Positions 48,270-62,968 of a stretch of 64,000 nucleotides of DNA are shown here, in pieces (within the stretch, counting starts at the first letter, position 1; each line of letters opens with the position of its first letter). Below the pieces are notes generated by a model. The model was not told the origin of the DNA, made no database searches, and saw nothing but the letters and a program-made list of their open reading frames with translations. The stretch comes from Lumbricus terrestris (taxonomy: Eukaryota > Annelida > Clitellata > Crassiclitellata > Lumbricidae): contig OX457041.1 of NCBI GenBank assembly GCA_949752735.1, positions 28,031,400 through 28,095,399 on the forward strand, read 5' to 3'. The translations under genes were made by a program, and so were the position numbers.

Positions 48270-48500
48270 TGGAAACAACTGACCCTGATTCGGGAGACCC
48301 ATAATTATGAAGTGGTTGCAGTAGTCTAGCCGGGAGCAGACAAACGCATGAGCTATGAGCCTATGGTGGTAAAGACAGAGAGAGACAGACAGACAGACAG
48401 ACAGAGACAGAGAGACCGATTGCATGATGGCTCTGGAGGAGAAGTCATGTGTGATGAGTGACGTCCAGCTAACAAAACTGTTTGCGGCATTCATATTGCC
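48270..48500 (-). pseudogene. LINE reverse transcriptase fragment (-) with GACA/GAGA microsatellite
   Basis: The minus-strand frame reads IAHAFVCSRLDYCNHF, the conserved (V/I)HAFVCSRxDYCN block after the reverse transcriptase core of CR1/L2 elements. Next to it is a (CAGA)n/(GAGA)n stretch (48376-48417) inside the former coding sequence. Confidence 0.65.
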
Positions 48501-48955
48501 GCATACAACTCATCTAATTATATAGGCCTTCTGTTGCTCAGCTCTATTTCAAATGACAAAAGCTAAATCTACTTAAGCAGTTGTGATCTACTTGAGCATT
48601 TGCGCAGGCAAAACTTCACTCAGTTGTCCTATTTTTTAGCTTTCGCTTTTGAAAGTATCGACAATAATTAGTAGGCTATACGTGTTTGAAAGTACAAACA
48701 AGCCATTTGACAATCTTGTATAGGTTAATGACCATGAATAGACCGCCTATCTAATACGCTAGTAAAGTAGTTAGAGAAAACATCAAGCCACACGTATTTA
48801 GCAAATTTAGCCTACACATAAAGTTACCCACTAAATAGCGGTTCTTATTCTCAAAGGTAATTAATAACTAATTATATCATATATCCTGAATCTGTTTGTT
48901 GTGTGGGTGTATTTATGGTCGCCTACAATGACTATACCGTAAGTGCTCTTTTTTA
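48501..48955. other. No gene seen
   Basis: Unassigned A+T-rich sequence. Confidence 0.25.
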
Positions 48956-49855
<900 letters not shown>

Positions 49856-50816
49856 CCCAGTTACTCCTAGTTGAGGTTATCACTCCTCAAATTCTCTCCA
49901 CTTTTGGATCACATCAAACCGTTTCTCACTTAATTCCACCAAAACCTATAGTTCATTTGGTTTGGCACCCTCTCCTAATGAGATTCTGATGATGGATTTA
50001 AGTTTTCTCCTCTCGGAAATATTTCCACACTATTCTCTCTCCTCGATCTGAGTGTATAAATTTAATCTTAAATCATGATCATCATTCGCAGCACAATGGG
50101 CCCGTATGTTTTTCCCGCCATGAAACTTTGTATGTCGCATTCAAATACATAATATTGACTACGTGATCATGTACAACATTTTTATTTTTAATCCTAGAAA
50201 CAAATGTTAAATACCAAACTTATAAGTCTTTAAATGAAGATTATCTGTGCCATTTTATATTTCTTCGTAGCTGTGATACTTCTGGAGTTATACTTGAAAA
50301 ACCGAATTTAGGTCGCCATTTTACAAGATGGCGACTCGCGCACAGCTCGCATTTATATTATGGGGACTCTGCTATTTTCGTAACTGGGATGCACTTAAGA
50401 ACTCTGCCAAGTCTCTACTTCCTGCTAAATGTTGAGTCGATTTTCCTGAAACTCTTCCACTGTAATGAATTCTCTTTGACTCATAATTAATTTTAACAGC
50501 TCATAATAATATATATCATCGTGACTTTCGTGACGGATCTACCTTCCACATAGGGGCCTGCAGGGACAGTGAACAGAACTGAGTAGGCGTCAGACACCTG
50601 TCTCTCTTCATCTCCGAAAGTCTTACATGTCTCGCAGTTTGTGCTGCAATTACCGTGCTTCGGATATGATACTGTCTATAGACATACCGGTACTTTAAAG
50701 TATTGAAGGATTTATTGTGCCCATAATTTTTCTATTTATTTCTGTAAGCCACCATAACACAGGCCATAATTACATCATGTCTTCCAGTTGTATCAGTCTG
50801 CCCAGTGTACCCAAAA
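49856..50816. other. No gene seen
   Basis: Unassigned. It includes a short near-palindrome CGCCATTTTACAAGATGGCG at 50313-50332. Confidence 0.3.
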
Positions 50817-50818
50817 GG

Positions 50819-51045
50819 GGCGCGGTGGTGTAGTGGGTATGCTCGTCGCCTTGCAGCCGAATGGCTGCAGGTTCGAATCCACCTCAAGTCGCCGCGTAAG
50901 GACCTTGGGCAAGTCCTTCACTCGCAATTGCTCAGCGCTCCGGCGTGAAACTCCTACGCAGTGTTCGCTTTGCAGTCGGGAGCACCTCTGAGTAGAGAAC
51001 TTGAAGGGACGCTATGACAAGTGCACATACATGCACAAACAAAAT
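50819..51045 (+). mobile_element. tRNA-derived SINE (+)
   Basis: GGCGCGGTGGTGTAGTGGG (A box), CAGGTTCGAATCC (B box), ACCTTGGGCAAGTC, CAATTGCTCAGCGC and tail GGGAGCACCTCTGAGTAG...GGGACGCTATGAC. Full length. Confidence 0.92.
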
Positions 51046-51086
51046 AGAAACAAAATCCAGTGCCACCTGAGAGCATTAGGTTGAAA

Positions 51087-51353
51087 CAGCGGCGTAGACA
51101 ATGGAGTTTCGGGGGTTAAACAGCCCCCCATTGGCTTAGGGGAAAAGCTTTTTAAAGGTTAATTATCCATTTAAATGAGAAAAACACAACAATTGCTTGT
51201 AGTAACAATTGTTTTTCTTACTTTATTCCCTTTGCTACTTTATTCCCTTTTTAATTACTCTAATTATACTGTTGGGTTGGTGTCAGGAAGGCATCGGGCC
51301 AGGTCATAAAACCCCCCAAAACTCCCCATCATAAATTCCTGGCTGCGCCACTG
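51087..51353. mobile_element. hAT-like MITE (CAGTGGCGTAG family), inverted copy
   Basis: Ends CAGCGGCGTAGAC and GGCTGCGCCACTG. Flanked by GGTTGAAA and GGTTAAAA (8 bp, one mismatch). The interior is the reverse complement of 16453-16714 (CCCCCATTGGCTTAGG, CAACAATTGCTTGTAGTAAC, CTGTTGGGTTGGTGTCAG). Confidence 0.86.
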
Positions 51354-52656
51354 GGTTAAAAGATGAATCACGGTCAGCTGTATATTCTTGCAAACATGGA
51401 TTGTCTGACAGTGAGGGAGATATGTAGCCACCAGTTTCGTGGCACATTTCAAGTTCTAAAAATGAAGTCACTAACACTTCGGAATGTTTCCCAATGTTAA
51501 TTTAATGGACTGATTTCTCTAATCTTTTTAATCAGACAAATACTCAGTCGAATCGATTCATGCCTTGAGATTTGTCATTGTAACGCAGTGGCGTTACTGA
51601 CGTGTCACGATTACATTACTATATTATAGATTGAAGCGCAAGTTCAGTAAACCTGTTTATGAGGCGCTGGTTACATAATTATGGGGTATAGGCATAAATT
51701 GAGCGAACCAATTCCCCATGGTAGAAAGAATCGTCATCGAATGAAACTTGGCATATATATACAGTATATATATATATCGCTCGAAACCGGGTCTTCAATA
51801 ATTTAAGCGCACTCCCGAGTGGACTGCGTGCGTGCAGATTATGTATGTTCAGATTGTATATGAAAGAGCATTTGCTCTACACGAGTGTCTGTTCTTACCA
51901 AGCATTACTTCTAGCAAAGAAACTTTATACGTATAATTATGGTAATGATAGATCATAATGACGGATTCAAATTTAACGCATGTGCAGATGGCCATGATCA
52001 TATAGCTGTCCTTCAGAGTAAGCTTGCACGTGATGTAACACATGCAGATGATTGTATAGGTCAACCATGTATTGTAATCCATTGCTTATAATTATAGGGC
52101 TTATACTTATGCACAGGAACACATACGAGCGTGTAGGTCCTGTTTGAAATGGTCTTAGTTTAATCCAATATATCCGGATAGTTTGCCGACTTCTGGGTAA
52201 TCAATCGTGATGAAGTTCCAAAAACTCCAATTTTATGCTCTCAAATTATGCAATGTCTGCAAACGGTTAGTCATCCTATACAGGATCTGAACCTGAATGC
52301 GATATGTATTCAGTGAGAACTTGATAGCACCTCAATAGCACCTCAATAGCACCTCAGCTATCACCCCAATAGCATCTCAACTATCACCAATGACGATGAA
52401 TTTCTCTACACATTTCGCTCTACCCATGGGTACATATAGATGTATTAACACTAACATTTGCATTAACATCACATTTCTCGATACATTTCGGTATGCCAAA
52501 GGGTACATAGATACAGTTATCTATACATTTCGCAATGCCCATTCGTAGGCTACAGGTACCCGGTACATAGAAGCATTTCACCATAGCCTAGCTGCATTTC
52601 GCTCTGGCCATACATGCAAGTATATAGGCCTACATAACTATTTTCTATGCAACAGT

Positions 52657-53172
52657 CATGGGCGCCAGAAAACAGAGGCAAAAGAGGGGGCACTCACCAC
52701 AGGAAATTTACACCTTATTTCTTAATTAATGGGGCTAAGCCCCCCCTATAAAAGGCAACTCGGGGGCTAAGCCCCTTAAAAGGCCATCCGGGTTTTTTAC
52801 ATGCAAAACTGAAATATATTTTCGATCGGATGACTAAAAAAGGTCGTCAGGTCGTCAGAAGTTTTGGCGGATGAAGATGGAAATTTCCACCCCGCGAGGA
52901 TTCAACCCCCAAAACTGAAATCCTGGCGCCGCCACTGACGGTAAGGGATAGTAGGCCTACTACTTTTTCGTTTTATACAAATTTCGTTGCAATGAAGTAC
53001 TAATGACACTGTCGGTACACACGCAAAACTGAGAAATTTACATTTAGAACCGCTATGTAAAATATCTTTACTTTGCAGATTGGAAGCTCTTGTCAAAAGT
53101 TTTAACCTTGACATAACAATATTATTGTGTTTTGCATATGCCTCATAGTAAAAATGTCTGCGGGCGCCCATG
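52657..53172. mobile_element. CATGGGCGCC-ended MITE with nested CAGTGGCGGCGC-type fragment
   Basis: The outer ends CATGGGCGCCAG and CTGCGGGCGCCCATG are inverted. An inner stretch (about 52730-52938) matches the fragment at 25217-25405 and ends GGCGCCGCCACTG. The outer interior matches 13979-14271. Confidence 0.65.
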
Positions 53173-53596
53173 CATAGGCCTACAGTAGGAATAACATTTC
53201 TACCTATGCACTTCGCCATGCTCCTATATTGGTGCATATGTATATTTGATCTATTCTTTTGGGCCTATTAAAGATACCTAGCTTTCTCCATATATTTTGC
53301 TTTGCCCGTAGGTCTTCCGGGCGTTGGTCTTTTGGTAACGTGCTTGGTAAGTGTTCGAAGAATTGACAGTTCGATCGAGACTGCATGCTGAGAAGATTGC
53401 TTGCATTCTACCGTGCAAGGAAGACCGAGTACACAATTAGTGTAGGCCTACGAAGCCTCTCTCTAAGACTTAGTTACTATCAGCTGGGAAGCAAGTTATC
53501 TACATGTCCTGCGACAGGTTGGTCTTTTGATCAGGTCTTTGCAAGTTCAATCGCTAACGCGCTGGAAAAGAGCACCTATCATCCGTTACATTAAGA

Positions 53597-54409
53597 CAGA
53601 GGTCCTTAATCTTTTCCGAGCACAACACCTAAACCTATATACAAACATAATTATTTGGCAATCGTCATAATATTATGTCAATATGATTATGATTATTGCC
53701 TATTCTGTTGCTGCTTTGGCAAGGGTTTCAATAAACGATTGATTGATTGGTTGATTTATTAAAATGAGAATAAAGTTGAACTAGCTTATTTATTTGAAAG
53801 TGTGCAAAATTTTAATGAATGAAGAATGAAGATGTTGACACTGAATGCTTTATATAGTTCAAAATGTTCAATTACTGTCACGGAAAACTGGAAGAAGGTA
53901 CAGAAAATTCTTGAGCTAAAAGGCTTGAGGCGTTGGGACCTCGGGAGCCCTTGGACTTTGTCCGCCTTCGTTACCGTAAAATGGTTAATAAACGCTGATG
54001 GTTGTAAATTCGTAAAAATTGTTGCTTTGTGATAATTTTATCGCATTATTTTCTAATGTTACAGAAGTGGGTAAGAGTTTAATCGGTCCATTCGCTAATG
54101 TGTTATACTGTGTGTCATGCAGTACGTCTACACAGATTGTGGGCCTATCCATGGCAAATATTGTGGCCGCGCCAGATTGCGATTAAATGGAAGAGACAAA
54201 TAGAGTGCAAGGAATTCTCACAGCGTATACGCCGCTAACCTGTTAAAGAAAGTAAGTCAGTGTAATGCAAGCACGACGGATGTATAGTTGTAGACGCCCT
54301 ACGCTGTGAGAATTCGCGACACACCAATTCTTCGCAACACACCAACGACACACCATTTTTACCCGACACACCGCCGGTCGATTCGCGACACACCGGTCAA
54401 GAACCTCTG
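53597..54409. mobile_element. hAT-like element before gene 4 with CATTAAG target duplication
   Basis: Inverted ends CAGAGGTCCTTAA and TCAAGAACCTCTG are flanked by CATTAAGA and CATTAAGT (8 bp, one mismatch). Gene 2's flank has an uninterrupted paralogous site near 13305. The interior has an inverted pair GAATTCTCACAGCGTA (54213) / TACGCTGTGAGAATTC (54300) and repeated CGACACACC motifs (54317-54395). Confidence 0.78.
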
Positions 54410-54890
54410 CATTAAGTGACTTAGAAGAGCTTTAGCCTACATGTACTTGGGCCTGCGGGTGCGCACAGTGGCGGCGCTACCATAGGTCGTGGAAGGTCAG
54501 TTGACCTCCTACTCTTGACTTGCCTTATGACCTGCCAGAAATTCTTTGGAACTTTTTAATATTTTTAAAATTTTATTTCCTCGCCCTGCTGATTTACTCC
54601 CATGACCGTAACTTGCTGAAATTGTATAGCTCGCTGGTTGCGTAGGCCTACCATCTACACTGGCGCCAAAAAATTTGGCGATCATATCATTTATAAAAAT
54701 AACAATTTGTATCCTATATAGGGTGTGAAAATACGACTCACAATGATCTAATTAGACAAACTACCGTATAGTCTCAGAAACAGGATGAATTGAAGTGTAC
54801 GCCTACGCCGTTAAGTTCTACCCTACTCAATGTCATCCAATCACGATACAGAATGGCACTCGTGATGCAAGCCTGTAGTGCACGCGTGCC

Positions 54891-54897
54891 TATAAAG
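54891..54897 (+). promoter_or_regulatory. TATA-like box of innexin gene 4
   Basis: TATAAAG is 63 bp before the ATG at 54954. The surrounding 75 bp are nearly identical to the block before gene 1. Confidence 0.55.
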
Positions 54898-54953
54898 CAC
54901 CGAATTACTCCGGTTAACAAGGATTAAGTTAAAGTTACTGGTCATTTAAAGTA

Positions 54954-55163
54954 ATGGATAAGTTGTTAACGTTGATTGACGACATACAACATGTCAAGGT
55001 GGGCGGCGCAGATAGCTACGCTGACCAACTGAACTGTAAATACACCGTCTTTGTTCTGTCCATCTTCGCCGTCATTGCCACCGCCAGGGTCTACGTCAGC
55101 GAACCCATCAGCTGCTACTGTCCAGCGACATTCACGTCCAGTCAAGTGGCCTTCGCCGAAAAG
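54954..55163 (+). CDS. Innexin gene 4, exon 1 (residues 1-70)
   Basis: Encodes MDKLLTLIDDIQHV, membrane segment 1 (about 29-49) and loop 1 with C54 in PISCYCPA, ending TSSQVAFAEK at AAG|GTATTG (phase 0). Joined to 62969-63940 it makes a 393-residue innexin. It is nearly identical to exon 1 of gene 1 (DSYADQ, FAVIAT, SSQV). Without splicing the same frame stays open into the intronic triplet array to a stop at 56181-56183. That extension is repeat-encoded and not expected to be a normal product. Confidence 0.93.
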
Positions 55164-55219
55164 GTATTGTATTCTGTCGCTGTTCCTTCAACGTTCGATG
55201 AACATAATGAAATTGATTG

Positions 55220-56005
<786 letters not shown>

Positions 56006-56464
56006 GCTGCTGCTACAAAATCTATGTATCTGTCTGTCTGTATCTATCTCTCTGTCTCTGTCTTTTCTCCGTCTCTATCTCTGTTTGGCTGTCTGTCTGA
56101 CTGTCTTTCTGTCGGCGGGCCTGTACATATCCATCCATCCACCCATTCATCCATCCATCCATTCATCCATCCATCCATTATAACAACCATTCATCTAACC
56201 ATTTTCACCATCCTTCTTTAACGCTTCGGCGTTAAACTCCGATGCAATGTCGGGCTGTAGTAGGCAGCGCCTCCGAGTTTATAAACTCTAATGGGCGCTA
56301 TAGCAATAATATTTGCGAGAAATAAATAAATGCACAAATAAATAAATATATATTTATATTATTACAAACGTTTAACGACAAAAAGAAGTCGACTGGCAAA
56401 CCACAGCCTGGTGCAATATCAGTAATGCCAAATAGATTTACATGTAGTAAGCTTATATAATATA
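56006..56464. other. Gene 4 intron with SINE tail
   Basis: TCTG/ATCC-rich stretches (56028-56180) precede a SINE 3' part at about 56223-56310: CGCTTCGGCGTTAAACTCC, GCAGCGCCTCCGAG, GGGCGCTATAGC, then (AAAT)n. The tRNA head is missing. Confidence 0.6.
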
Positions 56465-57451
56465 CAGGGTGGGCCAGCATAAATGTCCCGACTTTGCACG
56501 CGTATAACTTCGCCAATTTTTAACATTTATTTATACTTTATGCATCAAATTAAAGGTATTTCACTCTAGTATTATCTCTAAAAAGGTCGAACTGATACTA
56601 GTCTCGGTTTTAATTATATGCCCGGAACAGCGCTAGCTACCATATTTTGCTGTCATTTGTGACGCAACCTGGCGCCGTTGACAGACGATGATCGCGTTTC
56701 GATCTTAATTTTACGAACTGATAAGGGACCTAATTCATATGAAATGATTGACAAGTATTCTAACAGAGGATGGAATAAACAATACCTTGTATTATCTGCT
56801 ACGGAAAATTGATAAAACAGGACTTTCTACTCGCAACCATGGGAAACGGAGCGCACGGCGCTCACATCCGCTAACATTGCTCGTGTGTCCACGTACATTT
56901 GCAGTCAAGACAATGACCAGGGCAGGCCCTGCATGCAAATTCAGCGCAAAGCAGGCAGTCTTAGAAGCACTGCATAACGTATTGGAAAAGATTATAGACC
57001 CAAAGTTAAAGCAATTTGTCGACGATAAGTCCAGGCGAGCTCTCCAGCTCTTACGCAAAGAAACGGCTGGCAGCGTGCAAGCGTCTGAAGCAGCGCATGG
57101 CAGTGCACGGCTGTTGGCAAAATTGAAAGGACGCGGTTTTGCGATTAGAATATATTCATGGTAGGGACCCTACAAACACCCAAAATGATCGTGTCTACGC
57201 GCGTTTTAGCAAAAAACGATAGAATTTTCCCGGGAAACGGCGTCAAAATGCGTCAGTAATGACAAAAAACGGTAGCTAGCGCTGATCCAAGTATATAATT
57301 AAAACCTAAACTAGTATCAGTTCGACTTTTTTAGAGATAATAATATATAGAGTGAAATACCTTTAATTTGATGCATCAAGTATAAATAAATGTTAAAAAT
57401 TGGCGAAGTTATACGCCTGCAAAGTCGGGACATTTATGCTGGCCCACCCTG
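56465..57451 (+). mobile_element. Mariner-like element with transposase relics in intron of gene 4
   Basis: CAGGGTGGGCCAGCATAAAT and its complement at the right end define inverted repeats of about 160 bp, flanked by TA on both sides (56463-56464, 57452-57453). 56703-56860 encodes, with one frameshift, TDKGPNSYEMIDKYSNRGWN and YYLLRKIDKTGLSTR, resembling the helix-turn-helix start of mariner-type transposases. 56960-57060 resembles the extreme C-terminal part (LEALHNVLEKI...QFVDD). The catalytic core between them is deleted. A different family from elements A-C. Confidence 0.75.
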
Positions 57452-57985
57452 TATATAAGTGAGGCAATGATATTAAGGGCTTATGCTTCAATGTTTAGTA
57501 TCATTCTTGGTTTATGGACTTTATTCCTTTGCAAAGTAACATAGATATGTCGTCCTTGTATGGAACATATATGCCATTCAACATGGAAGCCGTTGGGTGG
57601 AGGTTGAAGTTTAGTGGCCATCAATAGAATAATTATCGAAAGCTCTTAATGCCATATTTGGCAATGCGAATAAAAATTATTCAGTTCAGCTAAACAGCGT
57701 GAATGAGAATCCGATGTATCCCAGATCACAAAAGCATCGGCATCCAATCAATGTTCATGTTCAAACAGTCGCCTGTCTACCACCACTATCTCAACCGTTC
57801 TTCGATCAAAAAACCATCCATGCATTTGTCTGCTTATACATCCATCCATCCGTCCATCCATCCATCCATAGGCCTATATCGATCCATTCTAGCAACTATG
57901 CAACCATTTCCACCCATCCATCCATCCATCCGAGCAATAATTCAATCATTTGTTCGTCCGTCTATCAATTAAACCTTCTCCATTT
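57452..57985. other. Gene 4 intron, no gene
   Basis: Contains CATCCATC-rich stretches (57838-57870, 57913-57932). Otherwise unassigned. Confidence 0.35.
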
Positions 57986-58441
57986 CCGGTGACACGAAAC
58001 GGAGTATCCCCCCTGAAAGCTATCCGGGGGGATGAATTAATCTATCCCCCGGATGGAATTAACCGGTCTATACTATCCGGGGGAGATAAACCATTCTATC
58101 CCCATTTTTGAAAAATGCGCATAATAAAAAAATGTATGCTGTAATAAAAAATTTAAGTGACTCTAATTGTTTTAGGTGTCCTAAGCAATGCTCAGATAAA
58201 GGCAACTCGAATTTATTTAGTGACTCTGAGTGTTCTTAAGTGTTTTAAATGTTTTAAGTGCTCTAAAACAGGGCAAAACAAATTATCTAGTAGGAATAAA
58301 CATACCTGTTAGTGTCATTGTTCAAAACAAAGCAGATGAAAATTAATTTTCAAAATAAATACACGCGGAAGCGGTTTTTTCGACTTTTTTAATTTGGGGG
58401 ATACAATTAATACGGGGGGATACTCTATTTCGTGACACCGG
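57986..58441. mobile_element. CCGGTGAC-ended inverted-repeat element, copy 2 (intact)
   Basis: CCGGTGACACGAAACGGAGT and TACTCTATTTCGTGACACCGG are inverted ends, with CCGGGGGGAT/ATCCCCCGGAT repeats inside the left arm. The interior matches copy 1 (4458-5918). 456 bp, non-coding. Confidence 0.75.
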
Positions 58442-58720
58442 CCCTCCTTCCAGCCGTCCATCCATATAGGCTTCAATGCATAAGCAAGTCTGGATGGATG
58501 GATGGATGGATGAATGGATGGATGGATGGATAGGCAGACAAATGCAAGGATGGTTGTGTGGATAGATGAACATCTAGTCTTGCCTGCTATTATTTTCTTC
58601 GTGGTATTTGCGCAATTATTACTAATGACAGAACCACTTCATCGAGGACAATTAGCATTTTCTGGGATGGGAAGAACACTCATTATTACTTCATTGCTCA
58701 AATATGTGTGTGTGTGTGTG

Positions 58721-58806
<86 letters not shown>

Positions 58807-58861
58807 CGGTATATATTATGCATACTGGTAAGTTACAATATAATTATCTCTATTACAATTG
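58442..58861. repeat. Microsatellite-rich intron stretch
   Basis: (GGAT)n at 58491-58532 and a (TG)n array at about 58705-58798 ending in CGCGCGCG. No gene. Confidence 0.85.
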
Positions 58862-60514
58862 CCAGTGTTTAATCTATGTCCCCATTCTCTGAGAGAATTG
58901 TGGTGACTGGGGGGGGGGGGGAACAAAAGAGTGTCCGGCGGACCAGGGAAGGGGTTTGGAGGGGGAATAATTGTCTCACCGGTAAAGAATTTTTTAAAAT
59001 TTTCTCCCATTGCAATGGAGACTTTTCATCTGTCATCTTAGAAAACTTGTTCTACTATTTCAGTGGTGATAGGAGTGGTTTCAGACTTCAATAAATATAT
59101 ACTTACAATAAATTCAATAATAAAAATTTCTTTTTGAATTTCCACATTGCAATGGTAGCATTTTAAGATGTCACCTTAACACAATTATTCCATTATTTCA
59201 GTCCGGATCAAAAGTCGGCTAATGACTTCAATAAATATAGTTATAATTACAATAACAACTTCTTTATGTGTCAAGTTCTGCAACTCCGTTCTGCTGCAGC
59301 TACATGTATACTCTAACAACTAATACTGCAACAATGAATTAACTGCAGATGGGAGTATAATTATGTAAAGTTGTTGCACTGGAATCAGCTTTTCTCTTTG
59401 GCTGACCAGTAAGAAATTAGCAGAAATGTTATAAATAGTGCACAAACCAAGCAAGAACCACCAAACTGACACTGTCAAAATTGGAAAGTTGGATAGCTTC
59501 AATTAATGTTATAGACGGTGAAAATTTGGTCTAGTAATGTTACTGTTTTGCGAAGTGTTCAAGGATCAAAACATTTCTAAAATTGATAGTTTGAAGTTTG
59601 AATTATAGTACTGGAGACATGGGCGCCCGCAGGATTTTTTGCAGGGGGGGTCAGTTGACTCAGTCATAGCCAGAATTAAGATACCAAAGATGCCATTAAA
59701 AACTAAGCAACTCATACAACTACATTGTCTCATTTATATAGCCTACTATTATCTGTCAGTCTTTTACAACAAAACGAAGAAGTCTTTCAACAGTGTTCGA
59801 CTATGATTTAGGCTATGGCGTATATTATTCATGTATATATTCATAGTAAAAAGCAATAACACAAACTAGACTAACTACACTATAACAGACTAACAGTACC
59901 ATGCAAGGACGTCATTTCTTTATTTCCAGAGTGCAGAAAATTTCAGTGGCAAAACTTGGCCAGCTTGTAAACTTTTGTATTTAGTCTACAGGCCTCTACA
60001 TATGCAAGAACCTATGGTTGATTGATCAAATATATTTTATTCTTGTTCGTATTTATTTCTTACTATGTTTGATTCAGTTACTGGAATTATTTTAAATATT
60101 ATAGTATTTAAGATACAATTTTAAATACTAGTCAAGTATTTTGTATTTGCATTTATAGCACAATAAAATTACTGTAGGCCTAGTAATATTATACTTTAAC
60201 CTCAAATTCATTTTCAGTATTGTATACTCCATATTGTAACACTAAAATAATTTTGTAAATGCTTTCATTTGTTAGTAATAACCGCTAATACAGCAATATT
60301 GCATGCTGCATGCACCAAGCCTGCAATAATTATAATTTGGGTATTATTATTTATGGTGAACCCCTGACTATGACCTCTGAGGCCAGGTATAACATATCGA
60401 TAACCTAGCCATAACCATATATAATTTATACAGTATACACATATATGTATATATTATATATATATATATATATTAATATATATATTTACCATTTTACACA
60501 TAATACACAGCAAG

Positions 60515-60862
60515 TTGCCAAACAACATTTGTAAATTGTTATGCTACAAAATGGAACTTTGTCAACCAACCATCTACTGTTACTATCTTCCTTCGCTTCA
60601 ATCAGAGCTCACAAAATGGAATTATGAAGACTCATTAAAGGAAAAGCCTTGGAAACACCACACAACTTTTCTTAAATATATAAAAATACGAGTATGTTCA
60701 TGCCTTAAAAAACTGATGAGCCTATTTGACCATGAAAAGAGCATTCCTTGCCATTTTTCTGCAAAATTTCTGATGGCAGTTTTAAAATCAGGATTAGACT
60801 CATATTTCAACCATCGATGCCCAAATACAGAAGATGCTGTAATGAGACATTATAGGCATTAA
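60515..60862 (+). other. Unidentified 115-codon open frame inside the hAT-like element
   Basis: Begins MPNNICKLLCYKMELCQP and ends MRHYRH. It is rich in Cys, Lys and aromatic residues and shows no signal peptide, membrane segment or catalytic motif that I recognise. Its place inside a transposon suggests a decayed transposon protein fragment or captured sequence. It could also be chance. Confidence 0.25.
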
Positions 60863-61487
60863 AAATTATTTCTGTCATCTTCAGGCTCCTCAGCTTGCTA
60901 AATAATCTCTTTGCAGAGGCCACTGCTCATCGAATTGTCTACAGTAGGCCCATCATAAGCTGGCAAACATTTGGAAATTACTCGGATTTTACAATGTTAA
61001 AAGGTTAAGCAGGTTCAATGGGCACATCCATAATTTGCCTTATGTAGAGAGTAACTCTTTCATTTCTCTTATGAGACCCTGACCATGGTCTGCAGGATAT
61101 TGCTTTCAATTGGCAAACGATTTTCCTGCCAAAATCACCTGCAGACCTGTTTAGATATTTCCAGAAGAAATCAAACCTTTCAACCAGAGCTTTGCCAGGT
61201 AAATAAAAATAAAAAATATCCCCAAAAGAAAAACTTTGACTACAGTAAAGCAAGATTGATGAACAGTGAATGAGCTTACCTCCACAAGGGTCAGTACATT
61301 TTTGAGAGTAACATCAACGCTATACAAGTATAGGCCTGCCGGTATAATGTCATGACAGCTTTATCCACTAGCCGAATCACCAATAATTATTCAAAAGAGG
61401 CTGGCAGCCTTGCAATTGCATACCACAGGTCCACAGCAGAATTTTGATATACCCGGGTATACTGCAAACTCTGGTGTCGTTCGACAT

Positions 61488-61598
<111 letters not shown>

Positions 61599-62394
61599 CA
61601 GTCTGATGATTAAGAGATATCTTCCATATGCTTTGGAGCAGAGCATGATAGTCCTGGAAAGGGGATCTTATGGGTGCAGGATGCCCACATGTATGTGCAA
61701 GGTCTATTTCAGACTTCGGCAGATTGACCATTGACCTGCATCACAGGAAGACAATTAGGGTGCCATCAATCTTACAAGTGGGCCTTGACGGAAACTCAAC
61801 GGGCTAGCCAGTCGGTATATCGGATTTCCATACCCCGATAACCTAGCTGTGTGGTTGCACTGGTTGCAAGACTCACTGTTCGTCTGGCATCTGACTCCAG
61901 GTAGCATATAGACCTGCATATGACTGTATGTAGAGATAACCACAAGATATGCCTCAAAGTTGGTGAAACAAAAGAACGCAATGACTGTTGGGCATCCTGT
62001 CCCGTTTAACCACTAAATTTACCCCAAAAAGTGTTAATATTAATATTTTGTCACGATTTCCAGGGGGGGTCACGCGACCCCCCTTGACCTATGCTGCGGG
62101 CGCCCATGACTGGAGAGAAGCTATTTAGTTGTAGACCTACAAAAATAGCATTTGTACAAACAAATTTAAATAGTAAATTATATTCGTTATAATATCCTAG
62201 TAAAATGGATATCATAATCAGATCAGTATATAATAATATCATGGTATATTATAAGACTTCATGTAATACAATGATTAAAATTTAATGGTAACTAAAAAAA
62301 GCTATCATTTTGATAATTGTTTTCTGGGATGTGTGAAAGTCATTTGTGGGGTGGGGAGGGACTTCCACCATAGAGATACCTAGATAACACATTG

Positions 62395-62968
62395 CACACT
62401 TGCCATTCTACGCATTGGTCACATTTCTGAACGGACGACTAGGTACCGATCCAATGCCTTCACGATCCTGCTGCTCAACGTGACTTTACCCAACGATGTA
62501 TTGTATTGTATCTGACCAACGATGTGCTCACTCGTGGATGACATATCAAAAATTAATAGCCGCCTTATTTAAGAAAATACTGCATCGGACTCGGATATGG
62601 GCCTCTGATTAGCATGACTTGTCCCTTCTGGGAGACCTATAGCCTACTGTTCCCATTTAATCTGTAATATTATTATGCTTCATTGTGTTGTTTTTGTCTA
62701 TGATTAACTGATTATGTTGATTACTATTGCTTGACACCTAGTAGCCTATTACTGGAATCAATAAAATGACTTGATTTGTTTAAGCTTAGATAGCTTGATT
62801 AAGCTTAATGTTACAGACGGTGACAATATGAATTTTTTTTCTATACAAATTGCGAGTGATGTAGGCTAATAAAGAAACAACTTCAATATGACCCATGTCC
62901 CATCAATGTTGCTCTTACCTTACGATATCAGCTGCTAGCGTTATAGCATTTAGTGTCTGTTGATTTAG
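62395..62968. other. 3' end of the gene 4 intron
   Basis: No gene. The acceptor region TGTTGATTTAG is related to those of the other three genes, but the A+T-rich sequence before it is not clearly shared. Confidence 0.4.

Larger units (their letters stand above)
51354..54890. other. Duplicated 5' flank of innexin gene 4
   Basis: Blocks 51950-52260, 52390-52620, 53450-53590 and 54660-54890 are paralogous to the flanks of genes 2 and 3 (GCTTGCACGTGATG, TATCCGGATAGTTTGCCGAC, CGCGCTGGAAAAGAGCACC). Three insertions interrupt it (52657, 53597, and a CAGTGGCGGCGC...CACTG stretch at about 54474-54665). No gene. Confidence 0.6.

Noticed and set aside
56748..57164. 138-codon open frame as a host gene
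   Set aside because: It lies between mariner-type inverted repeats and fuses frameshifted pieces of a transposase start and end.
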